In this document: piece after piece, positions 1-11,424 of the stretch
How the letters are laid out: every line of letters starts with the position of its first letter
How positions within the stretch are numbered: position 1 is the stretch's first letter
Assembly: GCA_903813345.2 (NCBI GenBank)
Contig: CAIIXF020000006.1
Coordinates: forward strand, 19,165,936 to 19,229,935
Origin: Owenia fusiformis
Lineage: Eukaryota; Annelida; Polychaeta; Sabellida; Oweniidae
Length of the DNA stretch: 64,000 nucleotides
Direction of reading: 5' to 3'
Program-made: the position numbers and the translations under genes
The notes under the pieces: model-generated
The model's database searches: none
What the model was told of the DNA's origin: nothing
The model's input: only the letters and a program-made list of their open reading frames with translations

Positions 1-234
1 GCCACTTGGCCATGAGCTATGTAGCTGTAGGAGAGACTGTCAGAATCCATAAATTGTGACTCCTTTGATTAGGTTTTATAGATTTGGATTATATACTCAA
101 ATGATAATATACAGAATCTTAACAATGCTACTACTCGTGCTAGTATGAACTGGACTTATCAAACATTTTCACATCTTAGAAAATGTTCTATAAAACTAGA
201 TAGTATTGCCATTGGTACTAGAAAGGAATAAATG

Positions 235-1145
235 GCTGTTGAGATTCATTTTTTATAACTGTTAATCATTATTGTATATCTCAGTAGGAATAATATGACA
301 AAACTAGACTATATTCACTATTTTGAGCTCATTTGAGTAGACAATATGATATATCTTTGTTTAAATTTTTAAGGTAAAATTAGGTCATTCCTGACCTATC
401 ATAAACTACACTACCAATCTCAAACTGCATCAAGCAGCATGGTTTCATAAACAGTGCTGTAAAAACAGTACTGTACACAGCTGTTTTCTAAAACAGTACT
501 GAGCTGTAAAAACAGTACTGTACTACATGTACGCTGTCCAAAACAGATGGTGTTAGAATAGCATTGCACATTGCTATATAGTGCAGTACTCTGACTGCAC
601 TGTTCAGTACTGTTTACAGCGCTGCAAGAAGATGTTGCGGATTGGGGTAGTAATATGAAAATGTAATTTTCTTATAATTTCCAATCATTTTTTCACTCCT
701 TGGGAATGATACGATAAAACAGGACTAAATATACAATCTTAAGCTCATTTGAGGTGACTATGTCTCATATTTAGAAAATTATTAAGGTAAAATAAGGTTA
801 CCCCAGGGCCATCAAGAGGTTAAGTGAAAATTTTGATTTTTTAGATATATCCGATCATTTTCTACATCTTATTGGAACAAGTATGATAAAACAGAACTAT
901 ATGCAACATCTTGAGCTAATTTGAGATGCATATATTACATATCTGGGAAATTATTAGGGTAAAATATGGTTACCCCTGGCCCTTTAGAACCGAAAATGAA
1001 AATTTGATTTTTTACATCTAATTAGGAATAATATGACAAAACAATACTTAATGCAACATTTAGAATTCATATGAGGCCCAAACATCGCGTATCTTAAAAA
1101 TTATTAAGGTAAAATAAGGTCACCCCTAGGCCGCAAGGGCTTAAA
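235..1145. repeat. Diverged tandem units of about 165 bp (four copies, interrupted)
   Basis: Copies near 270-395, 680-820, 845-985 and 1005-1135 share 'GGAATAATATGACAAAAC', then '(A)TTATTAAGGTAAAATA' followed by GGTTACCCC-like text. The first is separated from the rest by the palindrome block at 434-630. Bases 1-235 show nothing recognisable. Confidence 0.6.
434..630. repeat. Cluster of ACAGTACTGT palindromic words
   Basis: 'AAAACAGTACTG' and close variants (GCTGTAAAAACAGTACTGTA, GTTCAGTACTGTTTACAG) recur at least five times on both strands in under 200 bases, and the block interrupts the 165-bp tandem array. Probably a short fold-back insertion. Confidence 0.45.
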
Positions 1146-1744
1146 TATCCAAATTTCGATAATTTATTTCTCAAAATTTACATGAGCTACACAAGCCATA
1201 TATCATATGAGTGATTAACACCAATATCTCTATTAGTATGAATTTTTTCAGGGTGATCAGACATCACATTCTTGAAATACAGTACTTGATGTCCTATATT
1301 TGACCCTTTGAAAGATGAATTCACGCTAGATAATTGGGTTAAAATGTATTTTCCTTCCTAAACACCACTTCTAAAATAGGTTTTTCTCAATCTCAAGGCT
1401 CAAAGCAATGACCAAATGAAGTCATTTAAAGAAATATACTTTACAACTCTTTTTATTTATTTTATTATAATTTACCCCCTCCCCGCCTGATAGGGGTGGG
1501 GGTCAGAGGCTTAAAATCCATGAAGACCACCCCGAATCAATTGCCCCGAAATCATTTTTCATTCAGATCATATGTTTCTACAACTGTGCCAAGTTTGTTG
1601 CTTTCCTGAAAAAGTCGAACTACCAAAGGGACATCTGACTGCGCTATAAGGGTGCTGGTCAGGCATATGGGCCTTTGGTGACATCAGGTCTGGAAACCGT
1701 AGCAATGTTTTCAACTAGCATGTCAAAGACGAATGCGTTCTTCA
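1146..1744. other. No gene recognised
   Basis: Non-coding, AT-rich. The only structure seen is a C-rich/G-rich hairpin near 1475-1503 (CCCCTCCCCGCC / GGGGTGGGGG). Confidence 0.5.
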
Positions 1745-3480
1745 GGCAGCATATAATATCTATACTTAGGGACCCAGCCTGAATATTTTTGTTTTTGAAT
1801 ATTGGAGAGTATTACGCGAGATTTTTTCATTTTCTTGTTGGAAAATATATTTATTTTATGATGTGGGGTGATATCTAGAGTTTGAGGCTTGCGAAAATAA
1901 GATATCCTCATCTTTATACCCCCCACCCTATACTTTCAGGGGGGTCAGAAGAAAATAAACTTTAATTCATAACTTTGGAAGTAAATGAGATACAAACTTA
2001 ATTTTTTCACCATAATTTATAAAATAACATCAGTAATGCAGAAAAAAATATATCAAACAAAAATAAGCTAATTTGCATAATTTAACCCTTAAACCGCCAT
2101 AAAAACTATTAAATAACGGAATGATAATAAACAACTTTTACTGTAATTGCCTTCATATGAAGTTATAACTTATGAAATAATTCCTAAAAATGCATCTATA
2201 TATGTATATTAGATGTGCAAAATATTAAAAGTGTATCTTACATAACGACTGTGAAAAATATTTCTCCCCTTACCCTAAAATTGAAGGGAGAGGGTCAAAA
2301 GAAAATAAACTTTAATTCATAACTTTGGAAGTATATAAGATACAAACTTAATTTTTTCACCAAAATTTTCAAAATAATATCAGTAATGGAGAAAAAAATA
2401 TTTTGAACAAAAATAAGCTAATTTGCATAATTTAACCCTTAAACCGCCATAAAAACTATTAAATGACAAAATGATAATATACGACATTTACTGTAATTAC
2501 CTTCATATGAAGTTATAACTGATGAAATAATTCCTAAAAATGCATCTATATATGTATAATAGATGTGAAAAATATTAAAAGTGCATCTTATATATAGATT
2601 GTGAAAAAATTTCTCCCCCTACCCAGATATTTCAGGGGGGTCAACTGAAAATGGACTTTAATTAAAGTATATGAGGTATAAACCTCTTTGTTCACCAAAA
2701 TTTATGTTATAACATCAGTAACTAAGAAAAAAAATTTTGATATGCAAATAAGCTAATTTGCATAATTTAACCCTTATACAGTCATAAAAACCGTTAAATG
2801 ACAAAACGATAAAATACTACATTTATTTTAATCGACCTCTCATGAAGTTATAACTTATGAAATAATTCATATAGTTGAACTTATATATGTATAACAGATG
2901 TGCAAAATATTAAAAGTGTATCTTACATAACGATTGTGAAAAAAATTCTCCCCCTACCCAGATATTTGAGGGGGGGGGGGGGTCAAAATGAAAATGGACT
3001 TTAATTCATAACTTTGGATGTATATGAGGTACAAACTTAATTTTTCACCAATATTTATGTTATATCATCAGTAATTCAGAAAAAATATTTTTGATATGCA
3101 AATAAGCTAATTTGCATAATTTAACCCTTATAAAGTAATAAAAACCATTAAATGACGAAGTGATAAAATATGGCATTTACTTTAATTGACTTCTTATGAA
3201 GTTATAACTTCGAGAAAAAAATTACAACAGATATGCACAATATAAAGAGGTTATTTTATATAATGAGTGTGAAAAGAATCTTACACCCTACCTTAATAAT
3301 TTAAGGGCTCGGAGAAAATAATAGACTTTAACTCATAACTTTGAAATAATTTAAGAAGGAGCTTATATTTCTTCGCTGAAAATTGAGAAATCACATCAAT
3401 AATGAAACGAATATTACATGGGGACAATACTATATTTCAACTAATTTGCATAATTTAAGCTTCAAACAGTCATGAGAATC
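1745..3480 (+). repeat. Left arm of large inverted repeat, built of about 345-bp tandem units
   Basis: Four to five tandem units, each with 'ACTTTAATTCATAACTTTGG', 'AAGCTAATTTGCATAATTTA' + ACCCTTA and a CCCC-TACCC/GGGGGG junction, begin near 1920, 2278, 2625, 2959 and 3290. The outer 180 bases (1745-1926, with AGGGACCCA) are also matched in the right arm. No coding sequence; short open frames here are repeat translation. Confidence 0.85.
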
Positions 3481-3539
3481 ATTATAAGGCAAAGTAAGTA
3501 AGGACTTTAATACTAGCATTTAAATGGAAAAATGATATC

Positions 3540-4318
3540 AACAATTATGAAGCTATTTTTCCCAACTATTTCAATGCCCATCCCGGGGGTTCACTATATA
3601 TAAACCTTGACGGGGATCCTCGGCGCATGTGGGGTACCCTTTTCAACGTTTGGTATGGCAATGGACCCATATTTTAGGATTTGGTATGGGAATGCCCGGG
3701 AATTTCTGACTTCTGAGGTATGGCAATGGTCGGACTTTTGCTCTTCTGGTATGAGAATGGTCGTTGTAGATACATTACCTAACATTCGTGGTATGGCATT
3801 CCAGTAGTTGCAAATTTGTATGACATTGATCCTATATTTCATTTACTTTGAATTAAGGTATGGCATTGGTCCTACATTTTGACATTTGGTATGGCATTGG
3901 TCCCATAATTGGGCATTTGGTATGGCATTGGTCCTATATTTGGACATTTGGTATGGCATTGGTCCTATATTTGGACATTTGGTATGGCCTTTGGGTGTTA
4001 TTTTGGTTGGTATGGGAACATATTGAAATTTGACAGATTGGTATGGGAACATATTGATATTTGAGGCTTCAGCCTAGGACCCCCGTCGAGTTTTATATAC
4101 AGTGAACCCCCCGGGTGCCCATGGAGATTTTCATAGATATAATACTAGAGGCAAATCAAACTTCACCCTTCCTAAAGCAAAACTGAAAATTATGGCAAAA
4201 AACAATAGCCTTTAGTGGATACTCCATATGGAAAAATCTCCCGGAAGAAATAAAAAAGTCAAATTCCATTTCTTTTCTTAAATCAAAACTGAAAAAGCAT
4301 ATTCTCTTAGCTTATTAA
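3540..4318 (+). pseudogene. Non-LTR retrotransposon reverse transcriptase C-terminus, decayed and split
   Basis: Bases 3540-3581 read NNYEAIFPNYFNAH. Resuming at 4123 they read GDFHRYNTRGKSNFTLP, and from 4202 TIAFSGYSIWKNLPEEIKKS and SISFLKSKLKKHILLAY, then stop at 4316-4318. This is the familiar YNTR...FSG...WN.LP..IK...S...FK..LK..L end of Jockey/CR1/RTE-type reverse transcriptases. A frameshift lies near 4200, and a 535-bp element splits the copy at 3582-4116. Only the tail survives. Confidence 0.75.
3582..4116. mobile_element. 535-bp inverted-repeat element with minisatellite interior
   Basis: Ends are CCCGGGGGTTCACTATATA and, inverted, ACCCGGGGGGTTCACTGTA, with about 35 matching bases. 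It is flanked by a 6-bp direct repeat GCCCAT (3576-3581, 4117-4122). The interior is a run of about 37-bp units containing GGTATGGCATTGGTCC. It has no transposase, so it is non-autonomous. It lies inside the retrotransposon frame, which makes the duplication credible. Superfamily not assigned. Confidence 0.8.
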
Positions 4319-5819
4319 TCATTAGTTGACTATATCATTTCTTGTTTCTTCAGTAAGAAGGGTAGGCTCTCAAGGGAGGTACATGGGCCAACCTGGGGGC
4401 TGCTCCAAACTACTTAAGATCTAAAATAATAATTCTGACCATACCAACCTTGGGGGAGGTAAAATAATAACTAATATTTTATAAGAATCACACTTTTAAC
4501 GATTATTTGCGTCAATGCGGTAGCCTGGTATCTTTAAATAATAATTAATGAAGCTACACATTCATAAAATTTCCCCATGGCATATGGCACCTTCTTGGCT
4601 TCAAATGAAACGAGCATCATGGATCCCCCATACCTTTATTTATTATAATCTAACTTTTGTGATTACATTCCGGTTTGATTCGTTGACAACATAATGATAT
4701 ACTTCATGATTTAACTACTATATGTATGGGTATTTAAACATCACCTGTGGTGCCACCTATTATTAATAATATGTGTACACATAATGATTAAATGTATGAA
4801 TAAATTGAGTTTAATTGAACTTGCAATGTTTCAGAATAACCCTTAAAAAGGTAACCATAACAATTCTAAAGTTTATTGAATCATATTCAGAGTCACTGTG
4901 GGGACTGGTGTCATATTCTAGGTTGTAGGTACCTGATGCAGTGAAAATGTCATCATATATGTTTGGGTTAATCCACTTTCCTTTGAGCCGCATGAACATG
5001 CAGTAAAACATTCTGTACCTGCAGTGGCACATGAGCAAGTGGTTTAACATATTGCTTTGTCCTTGTATCGTTTGCATGTGCAAAATGACTTTGGGATTTT
5101 TGTTATATCAAGTTTCGGTTTTTTGGTCATTTTAATGGTCTCAAGAGTAATATGAACCACTTGACATCCAAATCCATTCCCTGGCTCTGGAATCTCAAAA
5201 AGTGGTTTGTCAGCATTCATTGAAATGTATAATTGTTATAAACCAAAAATGCATCCATAGTTAGTGGTAATGCTCTAATATCATTTTGGATGCTGCAAAC
5301 AAGTGTAATACATCCAATGATAGTTTGTTTTTATATTGAAATATAAACAAAAATAACGCAACTCCCCTAGACCAGAGATCGTGCCCATGTGGACAGTCAA
5401 TGGAGACAGAAACTCACTTTAAAGTAGAATGTCATGTTTGTAAATGTACGATTAAGTCTGTTTGCCTAAATGACTGATATCCATAGTGACTTTTACATGT
5501 ATACAAGTCTAGGAAAATATTGTATAATAATGAATGAAAAAAACTGTTCAAAGGACACTTGGAAAATGTATGATAAATATGTTAGTCAAAAGGCGTGAAA
5601 TAGTTACATGCAATGGTCTCTAATAGGTCGGCATCAACCAGGAATTGTTTTAATTCATGTACGTATCTTAATGTAACATCTTTAGTGTGTTAGACTTTAA
5701 TTAATAAATTTACTACTACTACTAGTATAATATTGTTTCCATGTAATATTTGTTTCATTCTTGATGTGATTTCTCAATATTCTGGCGAAGAAATACATGT
5801 ATAAGCTCTTTCTTATACG
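4319..5819. other. No gene recognised; possible retrotransposon 3' end near 5700
   Basis: After the reverse transcriptase stop I see no coding signal. AATAAATTTACTACTACTAC near 5703-5722 looks like a poly(A) signal plus short tandem tail of the kind that ends some non-LTR elements, which would put the rest of this stretch in its 3' UTR; this is a guess. Confidence 0.35.
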
Positions 5820-7345
5820 ATTTCAAAGTTATGAATCAAAGTTCATTATTTTCTTTTAACTTCCCCCAACCCTAAAATATTAGGGTAGGGTGTGAGATTT
5901 TTTCACTCTCATTATATACAATACCCTTTTATTTCACAAGTTATAACTTCATAGAAGTCGATTAAAGTAAATTTCGTATTTCATCACTTTGTCATTTAAC
6001 GTTTTTTATGACTCATTATATACAATACCCTTTTTATATTGTGCATACCCGTTGTAAATGTATTTCTAGGAATTATTTCACAAGTTATAACTTCATAGAA
6101 GTCGATTAAAGTAAATTTCGTATTTCATCACTTTGTCATTTAACGTTTTTTATGACTCATTATATACAATACCCTTTTTATATTGTGCATACCCGTTGTA
6201 AATGTATTTCTAGGAATTATTTCACAAGCTATAACTTCATAGAAGTCGATTAAAGTAAATTTCGTATTTCATCACTTTGTCATTTAACGTTTTTTATGAC
6301 TGTATAAGGGTTAAATTATGCAAATTAGCTTATTTTCATATCAAGATACTTCTTCCGAATTACTGACGTTATAACATAAATTTTGGTGAAAGAATTAAGT
6401 TTGTACCTCATATACTTCCAAAGTTATGAATTAAAGTCCATTTCCATTTGACCCCCCTCAAATATCTGGGTAGGGGGACAATTTTTTTCAGCTTTTCGTT
6501 ATGTAAGATACACTTTTAATATTTTGCAAATCTGTTATACATATATAGATGCATTTTTAGGAATTACTTTATTTGTTAAAACTTCATGAGAGGTCAATTA
6601 GAGTAAATGTCGTATTTTATCGCATCGTCATTTAACAGTTTTTATGACTGTATAAGGGTTAAATTAGGCAAATTAGCTTATTTGCGTATCAAAAATATTT
6701 TTCTGAATTACTGATGTTATTACATAAACTTTGGTGAAAAAATTAAGTTTGTACCTCATATACTTTTAAAATTATGAATTAAAGTCCATTTTTATTTGAC
6801 CCCCTCCCCTCAAAAATCTGGATAGGGGGAGAATTTTTTTCACAGTCTTTATGTAAGATACACTTCTAATATTTTGCACATTTATAATACATATATAGAT
6901 GCATTTTTAGGAATTATTTCATAAGTTATAACTTCATATGAAGGCAATAACAGTAAATGTGATATAACATCATTTCGTCATTTACTAGTTTTTATGGCAG
7001 TTTAAGGGTTAAATTATGCAAATTAGCTTTTTTTCATTCAAAATATTTTTTTCTTCATTACTGATGTTATTTCATAAATTTTGGTGAAAAAATTAAGTTT
7101 GTATCTCATATACTTCCAAAGTTATGAATTAAAGTCTATTTTCTTCTGACCCCCCTAAACTTATAGGGCGGGGGGTATAAAGATGAAGATATCTTATTTT
7201 CGCAAGTCTCAAACTCTAGATATCACCCAACATCATAAAAGTAACTTATTTTCCAACAAGAACTGAAAAAATCTCGCGTAATACTTTCCAATATCCATTT
7301 TCACTTTCTAGCTGTTTCTCAGAACTTGGGTCCCTGAGTACTACC
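5820..7345 (-). repeat. Right arm of large inverted repeat
   Basis: Reverse-complement counterpart of 1745-3480, with the same unit order and the same outer segment (GATATCTTATTTTCGCAAG near 7188; GGGTCCCTGAG near 7329). Each unit spans about 330-345 bp. Together the arms could fold into a stem of about 1.5 kb. Confidence 0.85.
5931..6362. repeat. Local 144-bp tandem triplication inside the right arm
   Basis: 'ATTTCACAAG(T/C)TATAACTTC' recurs at 5931, 6075 and 6219 with near-identical intervening sequence, giving a 144-bp period. It is absent from the left arm, so it arose after the inversion. Confidence 0.85.
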
Positions 7346-8139
7346 TGTATATATATTTAGAACTTGAGCAAATTGGTATTTGAACTCCCAAGATGCAGAA
7401 ATGTTATATGATATTGAACAAGGGAATGGCGTCCCTCTTTAATATCTACATCTGACAGTAAGCTTAAAAGACCAAAGCATTTCTTAAAGTAAACATGAAG
7501 TCTGTATCTTGCGTTTCTGGGAAAAAACATGACAACCAATTTTATGAGGAATAAATGTTGTATGCGTGATAACCTTTCAAATATGTTTATCCTTCGCAGC
7601 TATTTATAAAATTACGGATTCGTTGATAACCCTACGGGTAGCCGTACTACCACACCAAACTAGTTCTCACTACGTTCTCGAAAACGGGCTTAAACTGTGT
7701 ACGAACGGATTGAACTTACTTAAAACAGTTTGGGGTCTATTTATAAACTACATGAATGTACTCGAATGGAAAGGTCCTCCAGAACTAAGAGCATGCTCAA
7801 AATGTTCCAATGATCGTCACGTTCTGCAATTAGAACGAGCGACAACGTACTTAAGATGAACTGGACGTACTACGAACGGAGCTTTCGTACTTCAATCCTA
7901 GTTGGACGTTTTTAGAACGAGTTGAATTGTCTGAAGACAATTGCAAACGGATTTAAACTGATCAAGGACGTACTAAAGACTGCTTATGAACGATTTAGCA
8001 AAAAATATAGCTATCATGATTTAAATCAGATGAATTAATTTTTCTTCATGGGGAAATCATAATGGAGAGTGCACTACTTCCCTTTTAATTAATGTAATGC
8101 GTATTAATGATTGGAATTTTGGTAATTGATATATTCAAT
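7346..8139. repeat. Mosaic of GAACG/CGTAC words, possible decayed element
   Basis: From about 7620 to 7990 words such as ACGAACGGA, GGACGTAC and CGTACTT recur on both strands at irregular spacing, resembling the subterminal word mosaics of some cut-and-paste elements. No terminal repeats were found. A 97-codon open frame across it has no recognisable domain and is not called. Confidence 0.35.
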
Positions 8140-8612
8140 GCTCCACAACTAGTTACTTTGACGGAACGTCAATGTAACAAAATGAATATACCTCCTGGTT
8201 ACGAGTTTTTTTTCTCGATTTAAACCTACTTATGAGTCAAGTTGCAGATTATAATTTGGCACAAAGCTAGAAAATAGATTCTAGTTTTAATAAGTTTTTC
8301 GATTTGGAATTTGTTTTGTAAATGATGTTGCAATTCATATATTTAGCCCCTCGCTTTTGTTACATTGACGAAAGTCCGTTATATTACCAATGTATGTTAC
8401 TTTGATGACATAAGTCAAAGTAACAAAAGCGATGGTCGAAATGCATGAAACAAAGCTTTATTTTAAAATCAAATTCCAAACCGAGAGCATTTCTAAAAGC
8501 TAGACTATATTGTCTAACTTTGCGCCAAATGATAATTCGCAACATGACTTATACGTAAGTAGAAATCGAGAAAACAAAAACTCATATCCGTCAAAGTAAA
8601 TAGTTGTGGAGC
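8140..8612. mobile_element. 473-bp MITE with 26-bp terminal inverted repeats
   Basis: Ends GCTCCACAACTAGTTACTTT and, inverted, GCTCCACAACTATTTACTTT. The inversion continues inward for more than 150 bases (for example CGATTTAAACCTACTTATGA versus its complement near 8560). No open frame. A partial copy is at 59,480-59,690. Confidence 0.75.
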
Positions 8613-8929
8613 TAGACGATCTCAGACTGTCCGGGGTACTAAGATATCAAGTTCAAAAATGATACCGAGCGTTTTCTACTTGCACCAACTGCGGGTGAAT
8701 AAAAGCCCAGAATATCTGTTAGACAGGGTGTAATCGCTGCTCACTAATAACAATTTCTAAAAGTCATTGTTTCTATCATATACTTAAAAATCTTGACAAA
8801 TGTTCATTACGGGTGTAACCAGGACTGAAAAACAAGCCAATTTTAAACCGAAATAGGAAAAATAGCATCGTACGTACTAATTTTCTATTTTCTATGAATG
8901 TTTCAATGATCATAGCGAGAAATCTTGGC
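8613..8929. other. No gene recognised
   Basis: Non-coding spacer between two transposons; nothing further seen. Confidence 0.5.
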
Positions 8930-9865
8930 GAGTCTTTCCACAGAGAGCTTTTTACATGGTAAAAACACCCTTGGTATACGCAGCTAACGAAAATTGACCG
9001 GTACGGGTCAAAAGCTGGACCGGTACGGGTTAACGGTTTATTCTAATTTGAAATATATGATGCCTCCCGATGCTTTTAAGTACCCCAATTTTTTACAGAT
9101 TTTTAAACAGACCAAAACTCTCTAAATGCGCATTTATGCTCTTTTCTCTCGAGAACGACTGTCTCATTTTCACGATAACTTTTATTTAGTACTTCTAACA
9201 TATAATATCTATTTTTCCCCATCAAGGTATGATGTAAATGACATGCTATTTACATCTTGTGAGTTTAAATGACGCGCGTTTGATTTTATAAAAAATGCCA
9301 AACTTTGTGACAAAGAATTTCATCCTGCTTGCAGCGAGAAGACGGACCGGTTCGGGGCAATCTGCTTGTAGCGAGAAGACGGACCGGTTCGGGGCAATAG
9401 CTGATGAAATTCTTTGTCACAAAGTTTGGCATTTTTTATAAAATCAAACGCGCGTCATTGAAACTCACAAGATGTAAATAGCATGTCATTTACATCATAC
9501 CTTCATGGGGAAAAATAGATCTTATATGTTAGAAGTACTAAATAAAAGTTATCGTGAAAATGAGACAGTGGTTCTCGAGAGAAAAGAGCATAAATGCGCA
9601 TTTAGAGAGTTTTGGTCCGTTTAAAAATCTGTAAAAAATTGGGGTACTTAAAAGCATCGGGAGGCATCATATATTTCAAATTAGACACGAGGAAGTCAAT
9701 ATTGAGCAAGTTATGGCTATTTTAAATTCAAATAAAACCGTTAACCCGTACCGGTCCAGCTTTTGACCCGTACCGGTCAATTTTCGTTAGCTGCGTATAC
9801 CAAGGGTGAAACATGTATATATTTTTACCATACGCCTTTGTAAAAAGCTCTCTGTGAGTCTTTCC
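8930..9865. mobile_element. Fold-back (long-TIR) transposon with 10-bp target duplication
   Basis: The element at 8940-9855 has arms of about 380 and 440 bases that are near-complementary (ACAGAGAGCTTTTTAC ends; GACCGGTACGGGTCAAAAGC inside). It is flanked by GAGTCTTTCC at 8930-8939 and 9856-9865. The centre carries two tandem 37-bp units (9325-9361, 9362-9398; CGAGAAGACGGACCGGTTCG). Long arms plus a 9-11-bp duplication suggest a Mutator-like (MULE) relative; no transposase is present. Confidence 0.8.
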
Positions 9866-9906
9866 GCATGCCTGGTTACGCCCCTGTAATCGTTAGACAG
9901 TCTAGC

Positions 9907-11181
9907 CTAATCAAGGTCCCTCTCCCCGCAAGGTTTTGATGCTGTCCCTATTTGCACACTTCCTTGCATATTATCTGTGTTTATCAATATTTCATGCTGG
10001 CCCAAATCTCCATTCGGGCTAGCTAGATAGACATTGTTCTGTTCAGCCACCACTTCTGATTTTTGTTTCACCATCGGCACTGTCGTATTGCCACCCGTAG
10101 CAATACTTGCTATATCGTCATCGGTAAAAGTCAAATGGAAATGTTGAGTATCTCGAGAGATTGTCGATGAATTGCGTGAGTTGAGTCTCTTTCTCGTATA
10201 CGCAATATTTCTTCGTAATGAGCTTAATATGATGCCATAGCCAAGCTTGACATCACGTGTGCGACAAGAGTATATTATTGGGTCGAGTAGGAAATTAAGA
10301 ACAGGAAGATGTTTGATGAAATATTCCCCTACGGTCCCTAGCACTGGGCGCAAATCTTCCTCCCTGTAGTACAGAATAGCCGTTGCCCAATAAGGGAGAG
10401 CTGAGAACAACATCGTCATTGTCAACAGTAATGTTGTGATCACTGCATTTTGGTCTGTTGATACAATGATTTCTCGACTGTATTCTTTCCCATATAGCAT
10501 CACCATCCGTCTCTTCAGTCTCCGTGTTTCGACGAACACTCGTGCGCAAAGTCCTATGGTTGTTATGGAAACCAAGATAAAGAATGAAGAAATTACGTAA
10601 TCGGATATAATTGTAGCAGCAGAGGTGGCGCTACTTCCATCGATGTAGTATTTCAATAAAGGAATATTTAGCAATATAGCGACTGCCCAGGCAAATGCGA
10701 TCATCAAGAAAATGCGTGATTTCTCCACCAATAATCTTGTGTGAAATGGATGGCAGACTGTTATGTAACGAGTTATCGCCATAAATAAAACCAAAATAGC
10801 TGATACTCCATAAAATATAGCAAATCCAACGTCGGCGAAATACATCAAATATTGTAGTTTGTACTCGATCCACTTGTAAACATTAACTTTGATGAGATAG
10901 TAGTTCAGACTTGAGAGGAAGGAAGCAACTGAACCCAAAATGTCCACGATTGAGAGATTTATCAACAAGTATAAATAATTTCGACAGTCCAATGGACGTG
11001 GAATAAACGCAAAAGCCACAATCGCCAAGCCGTTGGTAAATAATGAAAGAACGCACAGTACGGTCCTTATTGCGAGCTCCCATTTGGCATTTGTTAGCGA
11101 TTCGTCTTCCTTTGTTCCATCATCGGCTTCAGAGGCTAGAAAAGACACAGTAATCTCAGTTATGTTACTGTTATTATCCAT
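9907..11181 (-). CDS. Rhodopsin-class (class A) GPCR, orphan, single exon
   Basis: A 424-residue seven-helix receptor in one uninterrupted frame. Two N-terminal sequons (Asn3, Asn6). Helices at about 37-60 (TNGLAIVAF, Asn50), 70-92 (NLSIVD, Asp80), 112-138, 156-178 (Trp165), 191-213, 246-271 (LFSALPYW, Pro263) and 284-304. The DRY site reads TRY (137-139) and the NPxxY site reads DPIIY (300-304). No cysteine occurs in any predicted extracellular segment, so the usual helix-3 to loop-2 disulfide is absent. That absence, with DPIIY, recalls the melanocortin/S1P/cannabinoid cluster of class A, but overall I cannot assign a ligand. A long Ser/Thr-rich tail (about 305-424) is suited to phosphorylation. 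The gene is convergent with nothing; a fold-back transposon lies 40 bases past its stop. Confidence 0.9.
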   Translation of the reverse strand: MDNNSNITEITVSFLASEADDGTKEDESLTNAKWELAIRTVLCVLSLFTNGLAIVAFAFIPRPLDCRNYLYLLINLSIVDILGSVASFLSSLNYYLIKVNVYKWIEYKLQYLMYFADVGFAIFYGVSAILVLFMAITRYITVCHPFHTRLLVEKSRIFLMIAFAWAVAILLNIPLLKYYIDGSSATSAATIISDYVISSFFILVSITTIGLCARVFVETRRLKRRMVMLYGKEYSREIIVSTDQNAVITTLLLTMTMLFSALPYWATAILYYREEDLRPVLGTVGEYFIKHLPVLNFLLDPIIYSCRTRDVKLGYGIILSSLRRNIAYTRKRLNSRNSSTISRDTQHFHLTFTDDDIASIATGGNTTVPMVKQKSEVVAEQNNVYLASPNGDLGQHEILINTDNMQGSVQIGTASKPCGERDLD

Positions 11182-11414
11182 CTTCTCCTGATTGCGTTAA
11201 GTAAATCGATCACCTAAATTACGTCCTAAGTATCAGATTGGCATTGATGAACAGAACCTTTGGTATAATCTGTCTTTTTTAGTATAGTATAAATAGTAGT
11301 AGAATAATGCCCAGAATCTTTATTAATGGAATTGAGATCAGCCAGTAGTCTGCCATCAAAGTGGATGCTTACGGCGACTACAATTCCAACTAATGATCCA
11401 GAAGCCTCGATGGT

Positions 11415-11424
11415 CTTATATATA
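11415..11424 (-). promoter_or_regulatory. Candidate TATA box for the GPCR
   Basis: On the minus strand, TATATATAAG lies about 235 bases upstream of the GPCR start. Plausible position and sequence, but such matches are common at this base composition. Confidence 0.25.

Noticed and set aside
3843-4052. 69-codon minus-strand open frame with repeated PYQMSKY-like text
   Set aside because: Translation of the GGTATGGCATTGG minisatellite inside the 3582-4116 element; no domain.
1745-7345. CRISPR-like regular repeats
   Set aside because: Units of about 345 bp without spacers, in an animal genome; a tandem inverted array.
7566-7859. 97-codon open frame
   Set aside because: Lies in the GAACG word mosaic; no recognisable protein features.
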